From a virus, in the IMG/VR virus record IMGVR_UViG_3300036859_000142, positions 1 through 55,211 of that record: DNA of 55,211 nucleotides; one strand, written 5' to 3'. The position numbers were made by a program, and so were the translations under genes. The notes under the pieces are model-generated. The model worked only from the letters and a program-made list of their open reading frames with translations, was not told the DNA's origin and made no database searches. This document shows positions 7,481 to 15,509 of the stretch, in pieces (position 1 is the stretch's first letter; every line of letters starts with the position of its first letter).

Positions 7481-8161
7481 ATGGCAGCGTGCGTGATCTG
7501 CGGCGATGTGACACCGCTACCGAAAAAGCGAGGACAAGCGCCGAAGTATTGCAGTCAGAAGTGCCGACTAGATGGGCGTGGCTTAGCGAGACAAACACTT
7601 AGAGCAACGACGCCTGACACCGTCCGAGGACGGAATCGACTCAAGCAAGCGAAGTGGCGTGCGAACAAGCCTGAGAGTTTCCGAGCGTATCGCAAAAAGC
7701 ACTACGCGGAGAATCGCCAACTGATTCTTCAGCAACGCAGAGAGAGACTGGATCTTGGGAAAGAGCGCGCGATGGCGCGACAGAGATATGCCAAGAACCG
7801 TGAGCATGTCAGGGCACGTGAGAATGCCAGGCGAGAGCGCGCTGACATCAAAGAGTCGGCTCGGCGCCGCACGGCGTTGTGGCGCATTCAGAATCCAGAA
7901 CGCTCCAAACAAAACAACTTCCGATCTGGGGCTGAGTGGCGTGCTCGAATTAAAAATCTGTTCATTGAAACTATCAGCCGCACGGTGGTCTTTGTTCGCG
8001 ACAAGGGTCAATGCGGCATCTGCTCAACGCCAGTCGATCCCGCCAGCCCGTGGGAAGTCGACCACATCATTCCGATCTCCAAAGGCGGGCCGCACTCGTA
8101 CGCCAACGTTCAACTCTCTCATCGGAAGTGCAATCGCCCTAAGAGCGCACGCCTGCTCTAG
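7481..8161 (+). CDS. HNH endonuclease, homing-type candidate
   Basis: ATG 7481 follows a strong ribosome site (AGGAGGA, about seven bases upstream). The 226-residue protein starts with a Cys-rich finger (CVICGDVTPLP, YCSQKCRLDGRG), then a long Arg/Lys/Glu-rich helical region with repeats of the type KxxxAENRxxI, and ends with an HNH core: CGICSTPV, WEVDHIIPISKGG, NVQLSHRKCNRPK. Such HNH genes often sit as intruders inside late operons. It separates capsid from portal genes and has its own strong ribosome site after a terminator, in line with a mobile nuclease. Confidence 0.85.
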   Translation: MAACVICGDVTPLPKKRGQAPKYCSQKCRLDGRGLARQTLRATTPDTVRGRNRLKQAKWRANKPESFRAYRKKHYAENRQLILQQRRERLDLGKERAMARQRYAKNREHVRARENARRERADIKESARRRTALWRIQNPERSKQNNFRSGAEWRARIKNLFIETISRTVVFVRDKGQCGICSTPVDPASPWEVDHIIPISKGGPHSYANVQLSHRKCNRPKSARLL

Positions 8162-8176
8162 TCAGGCGGTGGCCTA

Positions 8177-8371
8177 GTGGCCAAGAAGGACGGGAAAGAT
8201 CCGACCGTCTGGATGCGCACGATCCGCCCGCACACGTACGAGAACAAGCCGAAAGACGTGGGCGATATTTACCTCGCGCACGAAGACATGGTCGAGACCA
8301 TCGAAAAGGTCTTGCAGTTTGCCGTGCGGGACACCCCGCCCCCTCGAGCCACGCGGAAACCAGCCGAGTAA
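8177..8371 (+). CDS. Hypothetical protein upstream of portal, 64 aa
   Basis: GTG 8177 starts a short, charged protein (MAKKDGKDPTVWMRTIRPH, then DVGDIYLAHEDMVETIEKVLQF) ending one base before the portal ATG. Similar small proteins occur before portal genes in HK97-like phages. Function unknown. Confidence 0.65.
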   Translation: MAKKDGKDPTVWMRTIRPHTYENKPKDVGDIYLAHEDMVETIEKVLQFAVRDTPPPRATRKPAE

Positions 8372-9760
8372 ATGTCCTTCCTCGATCGCTTTACCGGCAC
8401 CACGCTCAGCCTGCAGACGAAGGCACAGCAGACGTTGCAGCCGTTGAATTCTCGCGGGTCATGGTGGCCGGTGATCCGTGAGAGTTTTTCAGGCGCGTGG
8501 CAGCGCAATGTGGACATCAACGTCGACACGGTTCTCACGTTCCACGCCGTGTATGCGTGCATCTCTTTGATCGCTGGCGATATTTCCAAGATGTGCCTGC
8601 GGTTGGTGGCCGAGGACGAGAACGGCATTTGGGAACCCGTTGAGAGCGCGGCGTTCTCTCCGGTGCTGCGCAAGCCGAATCGCTACCAGAACCGGATCAA
8701 GTTCTTTGAATGGTGGATGACCTCCAAACTGATCAACGGGAATACGTATGCGTTGAAGCAACGGGATCAGCGGGGCGTGGTGACGGCGCTCTACATCCTC
8801 GATCCGATGCGCGTCACGCCGCTCGTGGCTCCGGATGGTGCGGTGTTCTATCAGTTGAAGCGGGACGATCTGTCCGGGATCCCGGATGACGACCTGATCA
8901 AGAACACCGTTCCTGCGAAGGAAATCATTCACGACATCATGTGCGCGCTCTATCACCCGTTGATCGGGGTCTCGCCCATTCACGCGTGCGGGCTCGCGGC
9001 CTTGCAAGGGCTGAAGATTCAGAACAATTCGTACAAGTTTTTCGCGAATGGATCCGTGCCTGGGATGGTCGTGACCGTGCCAGGGCAGATCAAACAGGAA
9101 CAAGCGGACGCCATCAAAGCCGCATGGGATCTGAATTTCGGCGGCGACAACTTCGGCAAGGTCGCGGTGCTCAGCGATGGCATGACGGCCGAAGGGTTGA
9201 AGATCAGCAACGTGGACGCGCAGTTGATCGAGCAGTTGAAGTGGACGGCCGAAGTCGTGTGTTCGGTGTTCCACGTGCCCCCCTACATGATTGGCGTCGG
9301 GCCTCCCCCGAACTACAACAACATTGAAGCCCTGAACCAGCAGTACTACCAGCAGGCGCTGCAGCATCCCGTGGAATCGATCGAACTGTGCCTCGATGAA
9401 GGGTTGGAACTGCCGAAGCCTTACGGCACGGAATTCGATCTCGATGATCTGTTGCGCATGGACACGGCCGCGATGATCGATTCGGAAGGCAAAGCCGTCG
9501 GCGCCGGGATCAAGGCGCCGAACGAATCGCGCAAACGTATGAACCTGAAGCCGAAGCAGGGCGGGGATACGCCGTACCTGCAGCAGCAGAACTATTCCCT
9601 GGCCGCGCTAGATCGGCGCGATCAAACCCCTGCGCCGGCGACGAATGTGCAGCCAGTGCCACCGCTGGATGACGAACCTCAGGCGGATCTGGCGGCGAGT
9701 TTCGGCGAAGCCCTCCACCGCAAGATGATCGAGCGCCAGCTCTATGCCGCCTGGCGCTGA
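8372..9760 (+). CDS. Portal protein, HK97 family
   Basis: The 462-residue product has the portal-family layout: VDTVLTFHAVYACISLIAGDI, the FEWWMTSKLINGNTYALKQRD core, the DLSGIPDDDLIKNTVPAKEIIH region, the GLKISNVDAQLIEQLKWTAE and VFHVPPYMIGVG segments, and a C-terminal domain ending in a basic tail. Portal proteins form the dodecameric ring for DNA entry and exit at one capsid vertex. Length is normal. It overlaps the next gene by about 17 bases. Confidence 0.92.
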   Translation: MSFLDRFTGTTLSLQTKAQQTLQPLNSRGSWWPVIRESFSGAWQRNVDINVDTVLTFHAVYACISLIAGDISKMCLRLVAEDENGIWEPVESAAFSPVLRKPNRYQNRIKFFEWWMTSKLINGNTYALKQRDQRGVVTALYILDPMRVTPLVAPDGAVFYQLKRDDLSGIPDDDLIKNTVPAKEIIHDIMCALYHPLIGVSPIHACGLAALQGLKIQNNSYKFFANGSVPGMVVTVPGQIKQEQADAIKAAWDLNFGGDNFGKVAVLSDGMTAEGLKISNVDAQLIEQLKWTAEVVCSVFHVPPYMIGVGPPPNYNNIEALNQQYYQQALQHPVESIELCLDEGLELPKPYGTEFDLDDLLRMDTAAMIDSEGKAVGAGIKAPNESRKRMNLKPKQGGDTPYLQQQNYSLAALDRRDQTPAPATNVQPVPPLDDEPQADLAASFGEALHRKMIERQLYAAWR

Positions 9761-10748
9761 GGCGATGGCGGAGACGGTCGTGCTGGCGTTTGAGACGGCG
9801 ATTCGGCCAGTGCTCGCGAAGGTCACGAGCCTCGCTGAACAGGTGATGGGTCTTGAGGCACGGTGGGCGGATCTCAATGCGTTGCGGGACCGCGTAGCGG
9901 TGATGGAAATGAAAGAGATGCCGCTCGTGAGGCCGGAGCGCGGTGAACAAGGGAAACCCGGCGAGCCAGGGAAAGACGGCGAGAGCATCAAGGGGGATCC
10001 CGGTAAAGACGGCACCAGCGTCACGCTTGAGGATGTGGCCCCGTTGATCGTCGCGGAAGTTGCCAAGGCGGTGAGCGCGCTGCCGCCTCCCATAAACGGG
10101 AAAGATGGCGAGAGTGTGAAAGGCGAACAGGGCGATCCGGGCCTTCCAGGAAAGGACGGATCCAGCGTCACGGTGAACGACGTGGCCCCGCTCATCACTT
10201 CGGAAGTGGCGAAGGCAGTCCACGCGTTGCCACGCGCGATCGCTGGGAAAGACGGCCTCGGTCTCGTGAGCGCACTCGTGGATCGTGACGGGCATCTGGT
10301 GATGACGATGTCAGATGGGTCTACCAAGAATGTCGGGACAGTGGTCGGCCGCGATGTCGATCGCGCGGACGTCGTGCGCGTTATTGCTGAAGAAGTGGCG
10401 AAATTTCCCAAACCGCTCGACGGTAAGGACGGATTTGGATTTGACGACTTCGACTTCGAGTACGACGAGCACGGCCGTCTGTCGCTGAAGTTTGCGCGCG
10501 GGGATCAGATCAAGCGTGGGCGCGTTCCTGGCCACGTGGATCGCGGCGTCTACAAACAGGGCGACGCATATTTACGCGGCGATGAAGTGTCGTTCGGCGG
10601 CGGATTGTATATCGCACAAAAGGACATCGAGAGCGAAAAGCCTGGGGATGGATCAGGCGGGTGGCGGTTGGCGGTGAAAGCGGGCCGCGATGGCAGAGAT
10701 GCACGGGCGACACAATCGAATGCCCTGCCGATCATGAGAACGAAGTAA
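9744..10748 (+). CDS. Collagen-like protein with carbohydrate-binding-like tail
   Basis: The N-terminal 75 residues are helical. Gly-X-Y blocks follow (GEQGKPGEPGKDGES, GDPGKDGTS, GEQGDPGLPGKDGSS), separated by two copies of a DVAPLI-VAKAV helix. The last 70 residues (GVYKQGDAYLRGDEV, GGLYIAQKD, GWRLAVKAGRDGRD) match the small carbohydrate-binding module seen at the ends of phage virion proteins. It lies between portal and connector genes, so a head-surface decoration is likely. ATG 9744 is inside the portal gene; ATG 9765 is an alternative start. It joins the next gene at TAATG. Confidence 0.8.
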   Translation: MPPGAEAMAETVVLAFETAIRPVLAKVTSLAEQVMGLEARWADLNALRDRVAVMEMKEMPLVRPERGEQGKPGEPGKDGESIKGDPGKDGTSVTLEDVAPLIVAEVAKAVSALPPPINGKDGESVKGEQGDPGLPGKDGSSVTVNDVAPLITSEVAKAVHALPRAIAGKDGLGLVSALVDRDGHLVMTMSDGSTKNVGTVVGRDVDRADVVRVIAEEVAKFPKPLDGKDGFGFDDFDFEYDEHGRLSLKFARGDQIKRGRVPGHVDRGVYKQGDAYLRGDEVSFGGGLYIAQKDIESEKPGDGSGGWRLAVKAGRDGRDARATQSNALPIMRTK

Positions 10749-11080
10749 TGGAAGACCTCGTGACGCTGGAGCAAGCCAAGAAGCATCTGCGGTTGAGTGG
10801 TTCGCATGAAGACGACGATCTACGGATGAAGCTCACGCAGGCGCAAGACATCATCATCGACTATTTGGACGAGAGTCGAAGTACGGAGTGGGCTGCTGAA
10901 ATGGACGCGTGGACCGAAGAGACCGTCCCCGAACGCGTGCGCGGCGCGATTCTCCTGCAGTGTGCGGAGTTGGTCAGGTTCAGGGGCGATGACGTCGACG
11001 AGCCGAAACGCGAACGGGGATCGTTATCGCCGGCGATCGTCGCGTATCTCAATCGCACGCGGATGCCGGTGATTGCATGA
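10748..11080 (+). CDS. Head-tail connector, HK97 gp6-like
   Basis: TAATG overlap fixes the start. The 110 residues show the gp6 signature: LVTLEQAKKHLRLSGSHEDD followed by helices KLTQAQDIIIDYLDES and RGAILLQCAELVRFR, with a polar C-terminus. Gp6-type proteins form a ring under the portal. Order after the portal is usual, except for the intervening collagen-like gene. Confidence 0.85.
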   Translation: MEDLVTLEQAKKHLRLSGSHEDDDLRMKLTQAQDIIIDYLDESRSTEWAAEMDAWTEETVPERVRGAILLQCAELVRFRGDDVDEPKRERGSLSPAIVAYLNRTRMPVIA

Positions 11081-11724
11081 CACAGAACCCGCCACGCCTC
11101 GTGACGACCGCCACGGTACCAAAGCTGTGGCTCGGCGAGACGTGTGTGATTCTTGGCGGTGGGCCAAGCCTTAATCAGCAGGACGTTGACTACGTGCGTG
11201 GGAAAGCGAAAGTGATTGCGATCAAAGAGGCTGGCGCATGTAGCCTGCCAGGGTTCCCACCGTTGGCGCCGTGGGCGGACGCGTTATTTGCTTGTGATGG
11301 GAAGTATTGGGCCTATGAGAAAGGCGCTCCTGATTTCAAAGGGTTGAAGTACGCACTGGAGCCACAAACGACAGCATGGCCTGGTGTTCAGGTCTTGCGA
11401 AACACAGGCCACGACGGGCTTGAGCTGGATCCGAGTGGACTGCGCACCGGGCATAACTCGGGGTATCAGGCGCTCGGGTTGGCGTTTCATCTCGGCGTCA
11501 AGAAAATCATTCTGCTCGGCTTCGACATGTGGGCCGGTCCTGACCGTGCGAATTGGTTCGGTCCTCATCCTGGACACGTCGCCAGTCCGTATCCGATCTT
11601 TTTGATGCGCTTCGCGTCGATCGCGGAGCCGCTAAAAGCCGCTGGCGTCGAGGTGTTAAACGCATCTCGCTTTACGGTGTTGCAGGCGTTTCCACGCGTC
11701 ACGCTTCAGGACGTGCTGCCATGA
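11077..11724 (+). CDS. DUF115/MptE-like nucleotide-sugar related protein
   Basis: ATGA overlap with the connector gene. The 215-residue protein has CVILGGGPSLNQQDVDYVRG, a Rossmann-like glycine motif, then DALFACDGKYWAYE, GHNSGYQALGLAFHLGVKK and ILLGFDM. These are hallmarks of the DUF115 / 6-hydroxymethylpterin pyrophosphokinase-like fold that phages encode beside glycosyltransferases. Probably handles a sugar or activated precursor for glycan modification. It is the first gene of a five-gene block placed inside the head-tail operon. Confidence 0.7.
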   Translation: MTQNPPRLVTTATVPKLWLGETCVILGGGPSLNQQDVDYVRGKAKVIAIKEAGACSLPGFPPLAPWADALFACDGKYWAYEKGAPDFKGLKYALEPQTTAWPGVQVLRNTGHDGLELDPSGLRTGHNSGYQALGLAFHLGVKKIILLGFDMWAGPDRANWFGPHPGHVASPYPIFLMRFASIAEPLKAAGVEVLNASRFTVLQAFPRVTLQDVLP

Positions 11725-11843
11725 CCGCGAGCATCCCGTCGCTGAGTAGTCCGATCTTGCCAGTAGGCATCGTCAATGCTCGGCGAATAGTCCAACCACG
11801 GTTCAGTCGACCATTGCACGATTACAAAATGAGGGCGGCGTGA
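11721..11843 (+). CDS. Small coupled ORF, 40 aa
   Basis: ATGA overlaps the preceding stop and the frame ends in GTGA, overlapping the next gene. The product is short and basic (MTASIPSLSSPILPVG, then RRIVQPRFSRPLHDYK). The two-sided coupling argues it is translated; it may mainly relay ribosomes. No family recognised. Confidence 0.45.
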   Translation: MTASIPSLSSPILPVGIVNARRIVQPRFSRPLHDYKMRAA

Positions 11844-12604
11844 TCCCGGTCTCCTACTTCGTGCCGTCTGAGCAAACGTCGCCGATGTTTGCCTACGCCT
11901 TTGCGAAGGGGTGCGGCGGGACGATCACGGACGATCTCGACTATCTGTTCGATGGTCCGGTCGCGGCGTTTGGATCGCCGCCGGTGTGGCCAGTCTTGCG
12001 AATGGCCCAAGCTGCTGGAGTGGACTGGATCTATGGAGATCACGGCTATCTGGGCCGTGGCAAGTACTACCGAATCACCAAGAACGCGTATCAGCACGAT
12101 GGGACCGGGCCCGGATCCGCTGGGCGCTTCGAGGCCTTCCGTCGACCCATTCAGCCGTGGCGCAAGACCGGTCGGCACATTCTCATCTGCCCGAACTCCA
12201 ACGTCTATTTCAATCTCCACGGGATTGATGCGGCGAAGTGGCTGCGCACCGTGCAAGCGGAACTTCGGCAGCACACCGATCGCGAGATTCGAGTCCGCTG
12301 GAAGAATCAGGCGCGGTTCAATCCGATCAGCAACGACCTGAAGAACGCGTGGGCGGTTGTGGTGTTCAGTAGTGCGGCAGCGATTGATGGCCTTATTGTT
12401 GGCGTGCCATGCGTGACCTTGGCGCCGTTTGCGGCCACAGTGCGCATGGGATTGACGGACCTGTCGAACATTGAGGCACCGATCTATCCCGCAGATCGTG
12501 AATCGTTCCTGCATGCGTTGGCGGCCAATCAATTCACGATTCAGGAAATGCTCGACGGCAAGGCGTGGCGCCACATCCGCGCTGCGGAGGAGCAGGCCGC
12601 ATGA
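11840..12604 (+). CDS. Glycan-biosynthesis-like protein, GT-B-like
   Basis: GTG 11840 in a GTGA overlap. The 254 residues include VSYFVPSEQTSPMFAYAFAKG, GRHILICPNSNVYFNLHG, and a C-terminal SSAAAIDGLIVGVPCVTL segment that matches the donor-site region of capsule-type and GT-B-like transferases, where a conserved Ser/Ala-rich loop precedes a VPCV strand. It lies between a DUF115-like gene and a GT8-like gene. Substrate unknown; assignment to a numbered family is not possible by eye. Confidence 0.55.
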   Translation: MIPVSYFVPSEQTSPMFAYAFAKGCGGTITDDLDYLFDGPVAAFGSPPVWPVLRMAQAAGVDWIYGDHGYLGRGKYYRITKNAYQHDGTGPGSAGRFEAFRRPIQPWRKTGRHILICPNSNVYFNLHGIDAAKWLRTVQAELRQHTDREIRVRWKNQARFNPISNDLKNAWAVVVFSSAAAIDGLIVGVPCVTLAPFAATVRMGLTDLSNIEAPIYPADRESFLHALAANQFTIQEMLDGKAWRHIRAAEEQAA

Positions 12605-13311
12605 ATATCTTTATCGGCTACGACAGCGCGGAACCGGTGGCGTATCACACGCTGGTGCATTCGCTAATCACGCGATCCTCGGTACCGCTGACGATTACGC
12701 CGCTGGTGTTGGCGTCGTTACGACGCGGCGCGTATCGGCGCGAACGGGGTCCGCTCGAGTCGACGGAGTTTTCCCTCACGCGATTCCTCGTGCCCTATTT
12801 GTCGAATTACGAAGGCCGCTCGATTTTCATGGACTGCGACATGCTGTGCCGCGTCGACATCGCTGATCTGATGTTAGACGTCCTGTCGCAGCGGGCCAAA
12901 GCGGTCCTCGTGTGCAAGCACGATTACACGCCGACTTCCACGGTGAAGTTTTTAAACCAGCCGCAGACGGCGTACTACCGCAAGAACTGGTCTTCGTTCA
13001 TGGTGTTTAACAACCCGATGTGCAAGGCCTTGACACGGGACTATGTGAATACCGCGACGGGCTTGCAGCTCCATCGGTTCGAGTGGGTGCCAGAAGCGGA
13101 GATCGGGGAACTGTCGCTCTCGTGGAATTGGCTCGTCGGGGAATACCCCAAGAACGACGACGCCAAGATGCTCCACTTTACGCAGGGCGGTCCCTGGCAT
13201 GAAGGCTTTGAAGACGTGGACTACGCCGAAGACTGGCGGTTGGAACGCGCGGCCATGCTCTCGGCCTCTCGAATCAAGGAAGGTGTGCCATCGGCGTCGG
13301 TGACGAAATAG
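12601..13311 (+). CDS. Glycosyltransferase, GT8-like (GT-A fold)
   Basis: ATGA overlap sets the start at 12601. The protein begins MNIFIGYDSAEPVAYHTL and carries SIFMDCDMLCRVDIADL, where DCD is the metal-binding DxD motif of GT-A enzymes, followed by SSFMVFNNPMCK and a C-terminal HFTQGGPW motif typical of GT8-like enzymes. It should transfer a sugar from a nucleotide donor. Its target may be the virion or host glycans. The 3' end overlaps the open frame of the next gene by up to about 100 bases. Confidence 0.8.
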   Translation: MNIFIGYDSAEPVAYHTLVHSLITRSSVPLTITPLVLASLRRGAYRRERGPLESTEFSLTRFLVPYLSNYEGRSIFMDCDMLCRVDIADLMLDVLSQRAKAVLVCKHDYTPTSTVKFLNQPQTAYYRKNWSSFMVFNNPMCKALTRDYVNTATGLQLHRFEWVPEAEIGELSLSWNWLVGEYPKNDDAKMLHFTQGGPWHEGFEDVDYAEDWRLERAAMLSASRIKEGVPSASVTK

Positions 13312-14081
13312 TCGCGGCGGGCCAAGCGCAGAGGCTGTACGACGCCGATCCGGCGACGCGGATAGCGATCTGCGACATTAACGGGTATGCCCGCTGGCAT
13401 GACATCTGGGATCACAATCCGATCCTCGCGCGGCCGTCTGACGTTGCACGCGGGGAAGTCGTGCGCAAGGTGCGCAACGGTCCGAACTGTCGCCCCTACA
13501 TCGTGTATCCGTTCTCCAAAGAGACGGGTTGGACGTTTGATAAATCGTTTCGGTGCGCCGACCACGTCGCCAAGATTTACCTGACGGACGCGGAACTGGC
13601 CCGTGGCAAAGAGGCGCGGAAACAGCACGGCAAGTACATCCTGATTGAACCGTTTACCAAGCATCAGAACTTCCGCTGGCCGCTGGCAAAGTGGAACCAG
13701 CTCGTGGCCGCCTGTCCGGATCTGACCTTCGTTCAGCACACGCACAAAGACTCCGTGCAGCTCGTCACGGGTGCCATTCCCGAAGAAGCCACGTTCCGAG
13801 AGGCGTGCGGGTTGCTGACTGGGGCGGACGCCTACGTGCGGTCGGAAAGCGGGATGTGTCATGCGGCGGCAGCGCTCGGAGTCAGGCAAGTGACGATCTT
13901 CGGCGGGTGTATGGATCCAGAGGTGATGGCTGGCTATCCCTTGCAGACGGTCCTGGCTGAAGGGCCTCCGTGCGGCTCTTGGCTGCCCTGTGACCACTGC
14001 GCGAAGGTCATGGAACGGTTGGCGGTAGGCCAAGTGATCGATGCGCTACGGGGCTGTCTCAGGGCGAGAAAGGCCGCCTAA
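13290..14081 (+). CDS. Heptosyltransferase-like glycosyltransferase, GT9-like
   Basis: The family-like N-terminus (IGVGDEIVAAGQAQRLYD, ARWHDIWDHNP) is encoded from about 13290 but has no ATG, GTG or TTG in frame back to the TGA at 13209; the first normal start is GTG 13461, which would remove it. Candidate starts are ATC 13290, preceded by AAGGAAGG, or a -1 shift from the GT8-like gene. Later motifs are YILIEPFTKHQNFRWP, RSESGMCHAAAALGVRQVTIFGG and CDHCAKVMERL, which match the nucleotide-sugar site of GT9 enzymes. Coordinates of the start are therefore provisional. Confidence 0.75.
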   Translation: MGVGDEIVAAGQAQRLYDADPATRIAICDINGYARWHDIWDHNPILARPSDVARGEVVRKVRNGPNCRPYIVYPFSKETGWTFDKSFRCADHVAKIYLTDAELARGKEARKQHGKYILIEPFTKHQNFRWPLAKWNQLVAACPDLTFVQHTHKDSVQLVTGAIPEEATFREACGLLTGADAYVRSESGMCHAAAALGVRQVTIFGGCMDPEVMAGYPLQTVLAEGPPCGSWLPCDHCAKVMERLAVGQVIDALRGCLRARKAA

Positions 14082-14455
14082 TGCCGCTCACCCGATCTGT
14101 CCGCACGAATCAGCCGGCAGGGTCCGGGGAGCGTGATCGGTACGTCTATCTGGTGCCAATTATCCGATCGACTGGGCCGTCCGGATTCCCGATCGAGACG
14201 GACGGAACTCGGCTGGCGATGTGGGCGCACCAAACCGATGTGGACGGCCAGGAACTATTCGCAGCGGCGCAGCTGTCGGCACCCTATACCGCACGTTGGG
14301 AAGTGGATTACCGGCCAGAGATCGATCCGGATCTCGTGGAAGTGCCCAAAAACTTCTTACTTACGTATGAGGGCCGTCGGCACGACATTGTCACGGCGGA
14401 AACCATCGGGCGCAAAGCGGGTGTGCTCCTGTCAACCCTGGCGAGGATGGGGTGA
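14081..14455 (+). CDS. Head-tail adaptor/closure protein
   Basis: TAATG start at 14081. The 124-residue beta-rich protein shows YLVPIIRSTGPSGFPIET, MWAHQTDVDGQELFAA, ARWEVDYRPEIDPD and LTYEGRRHDIVTAETIGRK, the layout of SPP1 gp16/HK97 gp7-type adaptors that close the head and join it to the tail. It follows the sugar cassette and restores the normal connector order. Confidence 0.75.
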   Translation: MPLTRSVRTNQPAGSGERDRYVYLVPIIRSTGPSGFPIETDGTRLAMWAHQTDVDGQELFAAAQLSAPYTARWEVDYRPEIDPDLVEVPKNFLLTYEGRRHDIVTAETIGRKAGVLLSTLARMG

Positions 14456-14901
14456 TTACCGTCCGGTTTGAAGGCGGATCGGAACTCGCGAAGACGTTGG
14501 CGACGTTGTCGCAGCGGGTGTCCAAGAAGATCCAGCGCGAAGCGCTCGTGGACGCGGCGGAACCGATGCGGGCGCGGATGGCGCGCTTGGCGCCGTTTGA
14601 GCCAGGGAAGCCGGATCTGCGGGATGCGATGGTGATCAGCAACGCGCGCGGAACGGACGTGCAGGAAACCGCCGTCGCCGTTGGGCCGAGCAAGGCCGGC
14701 TTTTACGGATCGTTTCTCGAGCTCGGGACAAAGTTTCTGGCGGCACGGCCGTTTGCACGGCCGGCGTTTGATGAACTCGCGCCTACGTCTTTGGGGATCA
14801 TCGGCGCGGCGATGTGGACGGCGCTGGCTGCGCGTGGGATACGCCGTTCGTCCACCGTGGAAGCGCCCGTGCAGAGCGGCGGTGGAAGTGGTCTGCTGTG
14901 A
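14452..14901 (+). CDS. HK97 gp10-like tail component
   Basis: GTG 14452 overlaps the adaptor stop. The N-terminal VRFEGGSELAKTLATLSQRV and the ALVDAAEPMRARMARLAPF helix, followed by VAVGPSKAGFYGSFLELGTK and RPFARPAFDE, match the HK97 gp10 family. This protein acts at the head-proximal end of the tail. Length is normal at 149 residues. Confidence 0.85.
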   Translation: MITVRFEGGSELAKTLATLSQRVSKKIQREALVDAAEPMRARMARLAPFEPGKPDLRDAMVISNARGTDVQETAVAVGPSKAGFYGSFLELGTKFLAARPFARPAFDELAPTSLGIIGAAMWTALAARGIRRSSTVEAPVQSGGGSGLL

Positions 14902-15329
14902 GTCCCGAAGAAGCCGTGATTGCGCGGTTATCCCAGATCGCGGCCGTCACGGTGCTGGTCGGGGATCGGATCTACATGCTGGTCGTGCAACAGCACACCG
15001 ATCAGCCGTCGATCCGCGTGCAGTTGGTTGATGACGTGAGCGACTACCATCACCGTGGTGGCAATCGCAGCGGGCCAGCGCGGGTGCAAGTTGATTGCTG
15101 GGCAGCGGCAAGTTCAGGCGCGGATGCCTATGCGGCGGCGCTCGCACTGGCTGCGGCGGTCAACGGTGACGATGCGGGATCGGGGTTGTCTGGCTGGCGC
15201 GGCACGTTAGGCAGCCCCGCGTTTACGGTTCAGGGTATCTTTCGCGTCGATCGTAGTGTGGATTTTGAATCCGAGGAACGGCGAGAAGTACGAGTGCGAC
15301 AAGATTACCAAGTGCATTACCGCGCATGA
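14898..15329 (+). CDS. Tail completion protein, DUF3168-like
   Basis: GTGA overlap gives the start at 14898. The 143-residue protein has the DUF3168 layout: VIARLSQIAAVTVLVGDRIY, RVQLVDDVSDYHHRGG, ARVQVDCWAAASSGADAYAA and a final strand DYQVHYRA. These proteins, like SPP1 gp17, join the tail tube to the connector. Confidence 0.85.
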   Translation: MSPEEAVIARLSQIAAVTVLVGDRIYMLVVQQHTDQPSIRVQLVDDVSDYHHRGGNRSGPARVQVDCWAAASSGADAYAAALALAAAVNGDDAGSGLSGWRGTLGSPAFTVQGIFRVDRSVDFESEERREVRVRQDYQVHYRA

Positions 15330-15348
15330 CATAAACGATCTTTTGGCA

Positions 15349-15397
15349 GTGTCGCTAGGCTGGCCGGCCGAATCCCCGTAGTCCACGGGCGCGACAC
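15349..15397 (+). ncRNA. Three-way-junction RNA element B
   Basis: Outer stem GTGTCGC (15349-15355) pairs with GCGACAC (15391-15397). Inside lie GGCT-GGCC-GGCC (15358-15369), the linker GAA, and CCCGT...ACGGG (15375-15389). The same order of helices and the same GGCT/GGCC hairpin plus GAA occur at 7386-7440, while the outer and last stems differ in sequence but remain paired. It lies in the gap before the tail tube gene. Function unknown. Confidence 0.5.
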
Positions 15398-15415
15398 TCA
15401 CAAGGGCTGCAGAGA

Positions 15416-15471
15416 AAGGGCGCTCTGTCTTCACGGGTTACACCGTGAGCGACGGGGCGCCCTTTTCTTTT
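15416..15471 (+). terminator. Intrinsic terminator before the tail tube gene
   Basis: AAGGGCGC at 15416-15423 pairs with GCGCCCTT at 15457-15464, followed by a T-rich stretch to 15471. Inside is a second hairpin, TCACGG...CCGTGA (15431-15448). It would end or attenuate transcription between connector genes and tail tube. A new promoter for the tail genes would then be expected here. Confidence 0.7.
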
Positions 15472-15509
15472 GCAGTACGGCAACGGTTCGATAACGAGGA
15501 GTAACGCAC

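Noticed and set aside
8489-9367. Long minus-strand frame opposite the portal gene
   Set aside because: It mirrors a well-supported portal gene, has low-complexity His/Arg/Val-rich composition and no family features.
9510-10411. Two long minus-strand frames opposite the collagen-like gene
   Set aside because: The repetitive Gly-X-Y coding sequence keeps other frames open. No start context or motif supports them.
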